From Typha latifolia (taxonomy: Eukaryota > Streptophyta > Magnoliopsida > Poales > Typhaceae), in assembly GCA_019914945.1 (NCBI GenBank), contig CM034106.1, positions 9,238,001 through 9,302,000 of the forward strand: DNA of 64,000 nucleotides. Reading direction: 5' to 3'. This document shows positions 23,137 through 38,100 of the stretch, in pieces; the first letter of the stretch is position 1, and the number at the start of each line of letters is the position of its first letter. The position numbers and the translations under genes are program-made. Below the pieces are notes generated by a model, which was not told the DNA's origin, made no database searches, and was given only the letters and a program-made list of their open reading frames with translations.

Positions 23137-26100
23137 ATGGAGGAGGAGGAGCACAGGAGGATGGAAGGTTGGCTCTATCTCATTGGTTCTAATCGCCTCG
23201 GGCTCCGGTATCCGAGGAAACGGTACTTCGTTCTCGAGGACAACGCCCTCAATTGGTACAAGGCCGCGCCCGCTTCGAAGAGAGGGGTAAGAAAGCCCGT
23301 CTCTGGTTCGTCTTCTTTGTTTCTCTTGATTGATAGAGTCATTCGTTCCCCGCATTGGGTTTTCTTGGTTCTTGCCGATGTTTCGGTGATGAGGAGCGCT
23401 CTGTTACTTATCGGGTGAATTATTTCGAATGACGTAGAATCGCATTGTTTAGTGTATGGAGTTATAGTGGCATGATCATCTTATATTTCTTTCTACCAAT
23501 TGAGAAAGATACAAGAAATTGTTGTGTCAAGGAAGGTCTTGGACAGTAAATTAATGGTGGAAGTGAAAGTGGGAGCTGGATTCAAACCCAATAACCCATA
23601 GATAAAGAGAAAAGTACATGGTAGGTGATAAAATATTTTTACCTTTTTCATATAATAGATGAGATCTTCTTCTCATTCTAGCACTGCTACCAATCAAATA
23701 ATAGAAAAGATCTTCTGAACTTGTTTTCTTTCAGCTGAAGGTAGCGAATTGTGTACGAAGCTATCATTGTCAAGTACTGTCCGAGGTAAATGTCAGTGCT
23801 TCATTTGCCCTAGTCATTGGATGTTGGTTCGCCTTTGAACTCTGAGATGAGCATTAGCACAGCACCTTGAGGACCAAGGATAAGGCTATAATAAGGTGGG
23901 CCACTGAAGCCGCATGAATTTGCTCAACTTCAAGGCTTGCCTTCCAACTGAGGCTATGCGTTGCCAGAGCTTATAAGAATTTTTACAAATATGGAGCCAA
24001 GGGCAGGAAAGCAGGACGTTCAATTAATAAAGGCAGATGAATAAGGGGTTGAGGCCCTGAGTGCGCTTGGTAGTTTTGTATGATGTTGTATGGATGCACT
24101 ATTGGACTCTTAAGGTTTGAAAGAAGCGTTAGAAGGGAGGGAGTTGCATGTTACTTTTCCTGACATTCTGCAGATTTAGTGTTAACATATCTATAGAAAG
24201 ATATACTGACTTACTACGCTTTCTGGATTATTTTTACCCAGGTCATTGCCAAGGGTTCTACAACGCTCCATCTTTTTCTTCCTATGTGATATATTCTGCT
24301 GATAATTTATATTTTGCATTTGAATGCATGAGACTTGTGGAATTGAACATTAAATCATCATTTCATCTCTAACACAATAATTCAAGTTGTTGCCTTCACT
24401 GACACGGACTGGAGATTCGGTTTCTATGATGTTTAGTTGTTTACCATAGAGTGTAACTAAGTCAACTGTACCTGCATCCTTTTCCTCTTGCACCATCATT
24501 TCTACAATCTTGCTTTTAAGAAGATAAATGTGACAACAGCTTCAGCTTCATATTTTTTCTTTGTTACAATTCTGAATTTGTTTCATTACATATTTGCATT
24601 TCACGACATTAATCCAGTGAGCATATTTTGTCTTCCCAGGATCCTGTGAGAAGTGCAATGATTGATTCATGTATACGTGTCGCAGACAATGGGAGAGAGA
24701 GCATACATAGAAGTGTAAAGCTTCCTACTATTTAGATCATTGATTTGCCTAGAAATCTTATCTGTTTAATTAAGTGTAGTTTTACATTTTTAGCAGAGAT
24801 TGTTTGTTGTATATTTTGGTGACAATATGCAGGTTCTCTATATATTTACACTTTACAATGCTTCAAATGGCAATGACCAACTTAAGGTATCCTTGAATAC
24901 TTACTCACACTAAAACAATCATAAAACTTACTAGTTCTCTATGTAACCTCCAGGGTTTTACTTAGACCGAGAATGATTGATTTTGTAGTTAGGTGCCAAA
25001 AGTTCGGATGAAGCAATTAGGTGGATCCGGTGCTTAATGAAAGCTGTCATAAAGGTTAGAATTCTTTCTCGTAGTGTGTGTGTGTATATATATATGTAGG
25101 TTTTGTATATTAGAAGTTTAATATCTTTCATTCCTTCCAGGAGTGCCCAAACCAAGAAGAGAGTTTTGTGGCTTGTTCTCGAAAAAGATGGCAATCTTTT
25201 AGGTTAGACACCAACATTTCCATAGAGTTTTCTTTGTAATGTTTTGACGGTCAAGCATATGGATTCAATAATATGTCATTGCTGATTGCTTGTTTGCATA
25301 AACCCGTTAGCTTCTCTAATTTTATTAAAAGGTATTTTACAAGACTTTTTTCAATTTTTGTTGCATATCTTGATATTGTTTTTTTTCACTGGGAGACAAA
25401 GAACCTATTTATGCAAGTTTAGCTGAATGACTGAAAAAAATTCTAATGAAACCAACACCAAATAATAGGTATATAGACATTTTTGTCATTTTCTTGTCGC
25501 ATATGCAAGCTTCAAGGATTTCCTTGCTGTCAGCACAGTTAAGAAGAAATAGAAGAAAAGGAGAGGAGAGAGGAGAAGAGAGAGAGGGAGACTACTTACT
25601 ATGCCATCATCGCGGTCGCCCCACCATGTCCTAGCTTCGAGAGGAAGAAGACGGATGGAGATGATGACTCAAACAGATCCCGCAACTAAAGTTGGACCAG
25701 CAAAGTGGATCGTTCTTATTTGACCCATTTGGGTCATCATCTCCATTCGTCTTCTTCCCCCGATGTTAGGGCACACAAGCGACTATGATGATGGCAATGG
25801 TGACGACGACGGTGATGGTGATGGCAAGTAGATCGCCATTGCAAGGTGAGAGAAGGGGTGTTATGCGGCACCCCTCCCTCCTCATGCCATGTGCCGGTAC
25901 GTTAACCAGCATGCATCCTGCTAGTCGGCACGGTTATCTTTGGCAAGCTTATAGACTAAATTGATTTGTGAAAGCAACGGCTCAGTTTGGTTATGTGCCT
26001 AGTAGGAATTTTATTATGATTCTAAAAAGTTCATTTGCAACTTGCTTAATATGTTAGTGTTCATGAATACTGCAAAGGTCATCCTTCATACTGTTTGTAT

Positions 26101-29100
26101 GGTTGCTGGTTCTTTTGAATGACCTTCTTATTGACTAGTGTTGTAATTTCACAGACTGTGTCGTGGCAGGACTAATCCTATGCACCCTATAGGTAATCTG
26201 GGTTAATTTTTTTGTCCATTTCGCATTTTATGCATGATTATTTATCTTTTTCAACTAATTAGAATTGGCGCGTGCGCCTCAGGAGATTCAAGTAGCAATG
26301 CTTCTTTGTGTTTAACTATGATGAGTCCATTTGTTGTAGAATTGATTATTAAATTCCATATAATTGTTAATTCTTTTCCTATTTCTTCTATATGAAAGCA
26401 CTGCAGATTGGACTGTATTATCTTCTATGCACGCTGATCCAATGTCATCTGATGTTATTGAACCTTCTCCATGGGCAATATTTGGTTGCAGAAATGGTAA
26501 TGCTCTATCATTAATTATTGCTGCTTGCTGGTACCGGAGTTCCATTATCAAATCCATACTTTCTGTGTAGGCTTACGGCTGTTTAAAGAAGCAAAGGATG
26601 GTGATTATCCTGGGAAGGTATTTATTAATTTTCAAGCAAGTAGTTATCTTGAGTAAGTTCTGAAAGCAGTAATAACTAATAAATACTCCCTTCCTCAGTA
26701 TTGGGATGATCATCCAGCTATAATAGCAGTTGGCGTGGTTGATGCAACTTCAGAGGCAGTTTTCCAAACTCTCATATCTCTTGGTCCATCAAGATCTGAG
26801 TAAGATGCCAATTCTGCTTCTTTGAGTGCCATGTTCATTCTACAGTGCTTTCAACATTTGAGACCTTTCAATTGACTACACTAGGCCCTTCTGATTCCAT
26901 CAAAGCTTCGTTTTCCATGGAAGCTCTCTTGTTCCAACAATTAAGCATTATGATTTCTTACAGATGGGACTTCTGTTTATTAGAAGGCAGAGTGGTTGAA
27001 CATCTAGATGGCCATACTGACATTATTCACAAGAAATTGCGAAGTGATTGGTTGCCATGGTCAGATGCTGAACTTTTAAAATTGTGAAAATTTAGATGCC
27101 TCTTTACTTGTAACTTAGCTCTTGTTAACTGTGTTAAATGTAGTTTTCAGGGGAATGAGGAGAAGAGATTTATTATTACGACGCTATTGGAGGAGGGAAG
27201 ATGACGGAACATATGGTAATGCTGTGATTCCATTAACTAGATCCTGGTCACTATTGTGTCAAAAAAGTTCAGCATAAACTAACAGTATTTAAAAATTTGC
27301 AGTAATTCTATACCACTCTGTTTTCCACCCAAAATGTCAAACTGAGAGAGGCTATACACGAGCGTGCCTTAAAAGTAATGTATGCTTACGTTTTTGCTGT
27401 CAATATTATTTAAGATTCTCAGATCTGCTGGAAGTGCCTACCCATTTATCTGGGACTAATCATGCCAATATGTACTTTTCTGTAGGTGGAGGATATGTAA
27501 TATCTCCTGTAAATCAAGGAAAACAATCTGTTGTAAAACACATGCTTGCCATTGACTGGAAATTTTGGAAGTCTTATTTGATAACTTCATCTGCAAAGTA
27601 CATTACAATCCGGATGCTAGGGAGAGTTGCTGGTATAGTCTGCAAATGATATATTTTTCTACCATTCCATTATATGTGAACATTATTATCATAACAATTA
27701 TCATTGACAATTATAATAGTCTTCCAGGATGTCTCCAAAGAGTGCATTTAACTATTTCTTTTGCAGCTCTGCGAGAATTCTTCCGAGCAAAATTTGGTAA
27801 CTGTCCATTCTCTGATTTCTCGTCTGGTGAGTTGACAAGTCCCGTAGGATTTCCACAGACTGAAAAAGAACACATAAGGGTAGAAGTGCTATCAGCAATT
27901 GAGAGCACTGAGAGTGAAAATTGTATGGGTGAAAATCCTGCAGAAGGATCAGAAAATTCTTCTTCTAGACAAGCAAACAGCAGTGGCTCCTTCCTTCAAC
28001 GTAATGATGGAGCGGATGAGTTCTATGATGTTCCCGATGAGTCAGAGTATGATCAGAAGGAAATTTCACGGTTTTCTGATGAAAGCATGCACTCTCATGT
28101 GAGGCTTTTTGTGATATCTAGAATCTCTCTGTTATGTTTCTTGACATATTTTAGTTCATCTACACTAGATAAAGTTGATTTATTTTGGTGTTGCTATGTA
28201 CTACATGGGCATTTTCTTTTTTGTTGATAAAAACTATATGGACTGTTTGGGGTAATCCATATTGATGTTGACATGTATGTGCAGATAGATATGTATGACT
28301 ATAATCTACTTGCTGTAAGTGCAAGATTCAATTAATTCTATAGAGTATGTTTGACATTGCATATTAAGTAGATGTTATAAGAGATGAAATGCGTAAAAAT
28401 ATTCACTTGGTCTTGTTTATATGATAATATGAATGAAGATAACTATTTCTTTTGCTATCATGCACGTTTCTTAAGGCATCTAGTTGTTGAGTTTACTGTG
28501 AAAATTATCATCTACTCTAATGGACTAATGGTGGACTTTGTCCTTCACTCTGAATTATTCCTTTTCCTTCTGATGTTATTCCTATTAGTGGGGTGCAATC
28601 GACATTCTTAAACAATGAAATCATGTTTTCTGCTATCCATTGTTTGATGATAATTAGATTTTCTTATTGGCATTTTTGGTGTTTGACATCACATGAACAG
28701 GACCAACACCACAGTACATTATCAACTGCTACTGCTTTTGTGAAAAGGTTGCATGAACTTGCAGGTGTGCTACATACTGCACTTATTCAATTTAGAAATC
28801 AATCTTTAATAGGACATACTGCTTTCTTGGGTAGTGATCTGTTTTATGTAATTTTTCTTGTTCACAGTTCAAAAGAGAGGATATATTGATTTACAAGAAA
28901 TTGCTGCTGAGGATATTACAACATGTTGCTTTGGCACTACGCTTCCCAAAGATCCAAGTTGTAATATGACTTGTAGTTGGGCGATGGCAGATCCTTCTAC
29001 ATTTCTAATCCGCAGTGAATCTTACTTAAGGGACCATCAAAAGGTAATCGGTCCCTTTATATTCTATTTTCTGAATCTACTTTCACTAGATTAATGTTAT

Positions 29101-32100
29101 CACTTTGTGGCCTAGAGACATAGTGCTTAAAAGATGTTTGATTTGAGAATAATTTTGATCAGTTCACGTTAGTAAAGTTATCACCACTTATTCAGATGCA
29201 AAAGAATCTATCTTAATGAGTGTTTGAAGAGCTAGGATGCCAACATTGAAGTATATGGGTTGTGTCTTTGGCTATCACTCTCTTCCAACCATAGAGACAA
29301 ATGTATTCATCACTTTAATCTAATTCTTTTACTTGAATAATTATGTACATAGTCATAAAGACAAATGTTCTGAGTTTTGGCCGATCCCGAAACAGATTGA
29401 CCTTTTTGGCCAAAACAGTCAATTCATTTTATTCTAAAAAGTGTTCAGATCCAGTCTCCAGGGGCATCAAAAGTTGATCCCGAGCGGCAATCATTGTATC
29501 CAACGCAAGAAAGGCGTTTGAATGGATTGCTTGAAGATTTCGAATGTTGGTTATCTGTTCAACGGAATTTTTGAATGTGATTGGCTGTAATTCAAAACGT
29601 TCAAATGCTCCGGATCTCGTTTGAACGGTCTTATTAAGTTGGCTATTTTGGTCATGATTAAAATTTTCTATAGCGATTTTTTTGGGGATATAAAAAAGGG
29701 AAACTTGAAAAAGGTTTTAACACCTCTAGAGGTTATATGGAGCTACACTAAAGAGAAGTGAGGTGCGCTCTTAGAGATGATTGAAGCTTGAAGATATTGG
29801 AGTTATCCCATGCTCACTTAGTCCAAGATTGAAGAAGGTACTTGAGATTACCTCATGGGTTACCGAGGCTAAGCTACACCCTGAATGGTCAACTAGGTTG
29901 TGAATCAAGCACAAGAGGCGGTGTATTGAAAGGGAGTCAAGTAATGTACTATCGTGACGATTGCGAGTAATAGCAATTGATTTGTAAGTGCTCTTATAAC
30001 CGCTAAATTTATAGTGCTTAATTTTACCTTATAGAAGAGGTACGTGATTTTTTTCACACTTGATTGATAAGTGTTTTTCTACGTTCAATTTGTGTTGTTT
30101 GTGCATGCTTTGTTCTCATCTTTAGTTTGTAAAAGGTCATATTAGTAGTGTTCTTCGTCCAGTAAAAGTTTAGAATTTTCAATTAGTACCAGAGCAAGAC
30201 TCTCACATTAGAGAGAGATCCTCATGAAACTTCTTAGAGAATGATTATCTACTGTTAAACTTTCCTTGCTTAATGGATCAAACTATCCATACTAAAAAGC
30301 CAGAATGTGAGCGTTTTTAAAGTATATTGATGAACGTATATGGCTCTCCGTTATCTATGATTATGAATCTTTCACGGTTATTGATGGAAGTAGAAATGTC
30401 ATTGCTAAATCTATTGCTTAATGGGATAAGATTGATTATAAAAATGTCAAATTCAATAGTAAGGTGAGTAACGTCATTTTCAATGGTGTCACTCTAAACG
30501 AATTTCGTCGTGTGTACCTGTGAGGTAGCTAAGGATGCTTGAGACATCCTTGAGACTACGCATGAAGGAACTAACTCTGTTAAATTGTCTAAGTTGTAAA
30601 AGTTAACTACCACCTTTGAAAATCTTAGGATGAAAGATAATGAGTGCTATAATGATTTTTATGCCAAATTGAGTGATGTAGAAAATTCTAATTTTAATCT
30701 TGGTGAGAATATACCAGAGATCAAAGTGGTAAAAAAAAAAATCTTAGGTCTCTTTCGGAACAGTTCTTAGCTATGGTCACTATTACAGAAAAAAAGTAAG
30801 GATGTTGATTACTTAGAGTTAAACAAATTCTAGATAATTTTTAAACTTATGAGTCCTCTCTTCGTCAACCTAGAAAAATTAAAGGGATTGCTCTAGCTAC
30901 ACGTTAAAAATAGATGAAGAAGTTAGTGAGAAGTGTGAGTTTGGTCCAGAGATGATAGCCTTATTTGTGGAAAAGTTCAATAGATTTCTTAAGAGTTCTA
31001 AGAGAGGTAATAGTAGTTAAACTAACCTCAAAACCTTTACAAAGAATAAAGTGATAATTCCAAGTGGTCAAACTAGTAGTTCTTTGTTGTTGTTAACCCC
31101 AGGCCCACGTATCTACAACTACATCCTTAAGTGACACTGAAATAAAGACTATCTTCAAGATGAGACTGGAGCTGAAAAGGCAAGCTCATCAACTGGGGTT
31201 TGGTCATATTGCAAATGAATGTGCTAATCGTCTAAAATGCAAGGGTAAAGTTATGAAAGCTATTTGGATGATTCTGACGACACGGATGATGATGATTTTA
31301 AAACTGAAAATGAAAGTTTGTTGCCTTTACAACATCTATTTTATTGTCTTATCATGATTTTGAGTCCTTGAGCATAGGTGAGCAAGATTTGCACAATTCC
31401 AAATGAGACAACGATATGGATCTATAGAAGGCTTATAAAAAATTGTACAATGATGCTTACAAACTGAAACAATCTAATCTCAAGCTCATTGGTGAGGTAA
31501 AAGGATTGGAAGTAGACAAGTTGAAAGCAGAGGAGAGGCTAGATGAGTATCTTTAATTCTTGGATAGACTAAGAAATGAGATGGATGAATTGTTGATCAA
31601 ACACACAACAATCGAGTGAGAACGGAATTATATACTGAAGGAAATCATCTACTAAAAGAGAAGTCAAAGTTGGATGAAATTTAAATGCTCAAGTCTACAG
31701 AAATAAAAAATATGGTCTTACCTATAAAGGAAATTCATCTAATGTAAAGATGGTTTTTGTGATCGCAGGTGGACAAGGAAAGTATGTGTCAGAATGGAAA
31801 GTTGAGTCTGAATTATTAGTAAAAGAAGAGAATGTTATAAAGATCTTTTGAAATCAGGTAAATAAAAAATTTACTAGTATATCCAAGGTGAGAAAGAATA
31901 AGTTTATTCCTACTTGTCACTAATTATAGAGTAATTGGACATACTCGCCCTCGTTGCTATGTTCTAAACAGTTTAAATAATCTCAAATGTATGTTATGAA
32001 AAGTAGAGCAATATGGATTAGAAAAACTGACTTAAAACACTATGTTATTCATATGGCTCTCAAAACCTTAAATTGTGACATGTAATATATTGATAGTGGG

Positions 32101-35100
32101 TGTTCAAGACATATGTTGTTACGAACCATATCTATATTGATCTGGATGTAAAAAAATATAAAAATAGGAGGTGGAAGACCCACGAGATAGGGTTCTAATG
32201 GCTCTTATTTTATGTCAATCAGATATCTGAATGAAAAGATATAATTAAAATAGTGGAGGAATGTCAAAATAGGGTAAAATGGTAAATATCCGACATTACG
32301 GCGATCGTCGGAGAGTGGCGAACGGCCAAGGGTGGTGGTGGTTGGTCGTAAGGTATGGTGGCTGCTGGAGGAAGATAGTGGTTAGGGTTTAAGAGTAGAG
32401 ATAGGGTTTCTAACTTAGATCTAATTCTAATGAAAAATAGACGACTACAATTGAAAGTAATGCAAGGTAAATAAACTTAACTTAGCTTAATTCAATATTC
32501 ATTTTAGGCATAAACAATTAAGGCTGCATTCTACATATTTATAGAGGCTAATTCTAGACTGACTTTCATTAGGATTTGCCTTATTAGCTTTTCTATTTCA
32601 ACTAGGGCTCTTGCTTTAAGGTAACTAGGGCTCTTACCTTAAGGGCTTTCCTAACTTAATTGGACTTACCTTAGTAGTTTATATAAGCATGAATCAATTA
32701 AAAGATAAATAGATATGACTCAATCGGTTTGACTAACTTAACCAACGCAATCGGATCGTAACATATGTCCGGTGATAGAATTTGTTTGCTACCCTTGAAA
32801 AGTATGGAGGATCCGTGATATTTAAAGATGGATTAGTACAAAAGTAGTGGGCGGGGGTAGTGTAATAGCACTTGGTATTCCCAAATTTGATAATGTTTTA
32901 TATGTTGCTCAATAAAAGTAAATTTATTGAGCATTAGTCAAATATGTGATGATAACCATAAGGTATGCTTTTCAAGCAATGAATGCATGATTCTTGACAA
33001 ACATGGTAAACAATAATTCCTGGTATTCGAACTTCAGTTAACTGCTATTTTATTATAATTCTGCAAATCTCAATGAAACTAACTTGTGGCATGAAAGGCT
33101 AGGTCACACAAATCATAAGGATCTTCTTAGATTGTCAAAAAAATGAGGTTGTTAGAGAAATTTCCTAGGTTGTCCTCTCATTTTAAAACCATCTGTGGTC
33201 CATGTCAGTTAGAAAAATAAGTTAAGTCCTCTCATAAGAAAACTGATTATCTTGCCGCAAATAAACCCGTGAACCTTGTTCATATGGATCTAATGGGACC
33301 AACTAGGACTAAAAACTTAGGAGGTAAGAAATACATATTCCTTAAGGTCGATGACTATTCTAGGTTTACTTGGGTTAGCTTTTTATGAGAAAAATCTGAC
33401 ACCCTTAAATGTTTCAAAATATTTGGACACATAAATCAGTAGAGTTTGAAAACGATATGTACATGAGTTTTTTTTGCAATTCTCAGGGTATAAAACATGA
33501 ATATTATGCACCTAAAACACCTTAACAAAATGGTGTAGTTAAAAAAAATAGAGTAGTTCAAGGGTTTGTTTGTGGCAAGACAATCAATTTTCTTATGAGA
33601 TGGCTAGACTTGTTTTTCTAGCTGACATAGACCACCAACGGTTTTAGAATGAGAGGTCAACCTAGGAATTCCTCTAATAACCTCAATTTTTGACAATCTA
33701 AAAAGATCCTTATAGTTTATATGACCTAGTATTTGATGCTACAAGTCAGTTTTATCAAGATATACAGAATTAAAGCTCAATCTATTAGCAGTACCAATCA
33801 TAGTTTCCAGTTTCGGTCGATCCCTATCCTTCAGCAGCCACATGTTGCTGCAGGCTACTTGCTGCTAGCCTAGCAGCAGCTAGAGAGAGAGGAAGAGAGA
33901 GAGAAAGAGGAAGAGAGGGAAAGATAAAAAAAAAAGAGGGTATAAGAGAGAGAGAGAGAGGGAAAAAGGAAGAGAGAGTGAGGAGGGTGAGAGAGAGAGA
34001 GAGAAAGATAAAAAAAAAAGTATGAGAGAGAATGGATACTTCAGACTAACAGTTAAAGGGATAGGAAAGAAGAGAGGGAGGAAAAAAGATTTTTACTTTT
34101 TAGGCTTTATATGTGAGTAATTATTTTTATAATTTTTTCTAAATTTTTTGAAATTTCTCAACATTTTTAATAATATTTAGAATTTTATTTAATTAAAATA
34201 ATTCGATCCGATACAGGCGGCCGATATGGCCGATACAGCCAATACGTATCTTTTTTTCGGACGGCCGATCCCGATCCCGATACCGATTTTTGGAACCTTG
34301 GTACCAATACAATTGCAATTATCAGAAATTCGAATACCATGAATTACCATTTTACTTTGTTCGTCAAAAATTATGCATTCCTTGCTTGAAAAACATACCT
34401 CATGGTTATCATCACAGATTTGCTTAATGCTTAACAAATTTACTTTTAGCCCTACAACATACAAAACATTGTCAAGTTTTGGAATTCTTGGTGTTACTAC
34501 ACTTCCCATGCCCACTACTTTTGTACTACTCCCATCTCCAAATGTCGCGAATTCTTCATCATAATTTTCAAGGGTAGTAAACAAATTCTTATCACTGAAC
34601 ATATGTCAAGACTCACTATCAATATACAACATATCATAATTTAAGATTTTGAGAGCCGTATGAATAATATAGCATTTTAAGTCTTTTCTAATCCATATTG
34701 CTATAGTTTTCATACCATATATTTGAGATTTTTTAAATTGTTTTAGAACAAAACTACCAGTGTAAATATGTCCAATTACTCTCCAATTGGTGACAAATAG
34801 GTATAAACTTATTCTTTCACCTTGGATATACTCGTAAATTTTTTATTTACCTGATTTCATAAGATGTTTATGACATTCTCTTCTCTTATCAGTAGTTTGA
34901 TCTCAACTTTTTATTCTGACACATACTTTTCTTGTCCATCTGCACTCACAAAAATCGTCTTTACATTAAATAAATTTTCTTTATAGCCAATACCATATTT
35001 TTCATTTCCGTGGACTTGAGCATTTAAAATTTCATCCAACTTTGACTTCTTTTTTAGTAGCTAATTTTCTTCAGTAAATGATCCCATTCTCGCCCAGTTG

Positions 35101-38100
35101 CTATGTGTTTGATCAACAATTTATCCATCTCATTTCTTAATATATCCAAGAATTGAAGAGGCTCCTCTTACTCCTCCTCTACTTTCAACTTGTCTACTTC
35201 CAATTCTTTTACCTTACTAATGAGCTTGAGATTAGACTTTTTCAGTTTGTAAGCATCATTGTACAGTTCTTTGTAAACTTTCTATAGATCAATGTCATTA
35301 TCTCAGTTGAAATTGTGTAAATCCTGCTCACCTATGCTCAAGGACTTAAAATTATGATTGGACAACAAAATAGATGTGATAAAGACAACAAAATTTTCAT
35401 TTTCAGTTTCATAATCATCATCATCCGTATCGTCAAAATCATCCCAAGTAGCTTCCATAGCTTTACCCTTGCATTTTAGACAATTAGCACATTTATTTGC
35501 AATATGATCAAACCCTTGACATTTATAGCAACACACACCCTCGCTATTGTTTTTGTCTTTTTGTTTAACACCACTAGTTTGAGTTGTTGGAGTTGTCACT
35601 TTATTCTTCGTAAAGGTTTTGGGGTTAGTTTGACTACTATTACCTCTCTTATAACTCTTAAGAAATCTATTGAACTTTTTCACAAATAAGACCATCTTTG
35701 AACTAAACCCACACTCCTCACTAACTCCATCTATTTTTAATGTAACTAGAGTAATCCCTTTAGTTTTTCTTAGTTAATGAAGAGAAGACTCATAAATTTG
35801 AAGATTCTCTATAAGTTGTTCAACTCTAAGAGTATCAACGTCCTTACTTTCCTCTGTAACAATGACCTTAGCTTGGAGCTGTTCTGGAAGAGACCTAAAG
35901 ATTTTTTTTGACCACTTTGCTCTCAGATATCTTCTCACCAAGATTTAAACTAAATTTTACCACATCACTCAATTTGGCATAAAAATCCTAAGATTTACCA
36001 CATCACTCATTATCTTTCATCCTAAGCTTTCAAATGTGGTAGTTAACTTTTGCAACTGAGACAGTTAAACAGTGTTAGTTCCTTCATGCGTAGTCTCAAG
36101 GATGTCTCAAGCATCCTTAGCTACCTCATAGATGCACGCGATGAAATTCATCGACAGTGACACCATTGAAAATGACGTTACTCGCCTTACTATTGAATTC
36201 AACATTTTCATAATCAATTTTATCTCATTGAGCAATAGGTTTAGCAATGACATTTCTGTTTCTATCACATAGCCATAGATAACAAAGCCACATATGTTCA
36301 TTAATGGACTTTAAAAACTCTTACATTTTGGCTTTTCAGTATGAATAATTTGATCCTTTAAGTAAGGAAAGTCTAGCAATAAATAATCATTCTCTAAGAA
36401 GTTCTATGAGGATCTCTCTCTAATGTGAGAGTCTTACTCCGATTCTAATTGAAAATTCCTAAACTCTTACTAGATGAAGAACACTACTAATGAGACTCTT
36501 TATAAACTAAAGACGAGAATGAAGCATGCATAAACAACACAAATTTAATATCGAAAAATCTTCATCAATCAAGTGTAAAGAAAATCACGTACCTCTTCTA
36601 TGAGGTAAAACTAAGCACTATGAATTTAGCAGCTATAAGAACACTTACAAATCAATTGTTATTACCCGCAATCGTCATGATAGTATATTACTTGACTCTC
36701 TTTCAATACATCGTCTCTTGTACTTGGTTCGCAACCTAATTGACCATTAGGGGTATAACTCAGCCTTGATAACCCATGAGGTAATCTTAAGTACCTTCTT
36801 CAATCTTGGACTAAATGAGCATGAAATAAATCCAATATCTTCAAGCTTCAATCCTCTCCAAGAGCGCACCTCACTTCTCCTTAGTGTAGCTCAATATAAC
36901 CTCTAGAGGTGTTAAACCTTTTTTAAGTTTTCCTTTTTATATTCCCAGAAAGACAGCCTCTAGAAAGACTTAATCATAATCGATAAGAACCAACTTAATA
37001 AAACCATTCGAATGAGATTCAGAGCGTTCAAACGGTTTGAATTACAGCCAATCACGTTCCAAAAATTCCGTTTGAATGGATATCCAACATTCGAAGTCTT
37101 CAAGCGATCCATTCAAATGCCTTTTCCACATTAGATACAATAAACTCTTTGAAAAATCTTGTTCGAACGTCTTTCCTACATTGGACACATGAGCTCTCTG
37201 GAAAATCTCATTCAAACGTCTTTCATATGTTTGATAGACATTTATGTCTTGTCGTGTATCACATTCGAACGGAACAACGTTTCATAAATCCGTTCGAACG
37301 GATTTGAAACTCTTATGAAAGTGTGTTTCGTGGGAAAAAAACTCGTTCGAATGGATAATATTCTTTGCCTCTAAAATGTGCTTTTGGTCTTTACAATTCA
37401 ATCTAACAAGTTACAACTCATATGATTTTTGTTTTGTCACAAATTTGCTAATTACAAGTGCTAATACTTCGGTCAAGTTTTGGCCAAAAATATAGCGGAG
37501 CCGTTTCTAAGGATCTTGGTAATACGTGGTATATTATCAATTTCCTCCGGCCTGCTTTTGTCACCTAGGTCTTGTTCATAGTTAACCTTCTTTTTCCATA
37601 TTCTTCTTGGCTAGATAATCATCCTGTCTTGAAAGTACATGGCACCTGTTTTGAAAAGTAGCAAATAATTTCAAAGGCACCAATTCACTAGTATACTGAT
37701 TGTATGTATCTTATTTGCATATTCAGCTGGCTTGAACTGCTGCAAGGTAATATAATTGCGAAGGCACCTAATTTGTTAGTATCTTGTGGCTAATATTGTT
37801 TGTATCCCACATGTCAAATACTGTGTGGGAGTAATATAAGAAACTCTTATCAACAAATCAGACTTCAGAGGCCAGTATCAAAGAAGCAGTAATTTGTAAT
37901 AATATGTACACATCTCTTCCAACAGATCAAATCAAATAACACCTTGATGCAACTAGTGGGAGCTGATTGGTTAAAATCTGATAAACGTGAAGATGACCTT
38001 GGCGGTAGACCTGGAGGAATCGTTCAGGTACCTTCTCAAGAATACACAGCCTACTCTTTTTGTCAAGTTTAGTCTTCCTTGACCAGATTTTTACCAATTT

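Noticed and set aside
23735..23785. Exon-like segment between CAG and GTAAAT in EDR2-like intron 1
   Set aside because: Including it would break the PH-domain continuity between exon 1 and the exon at 24640.
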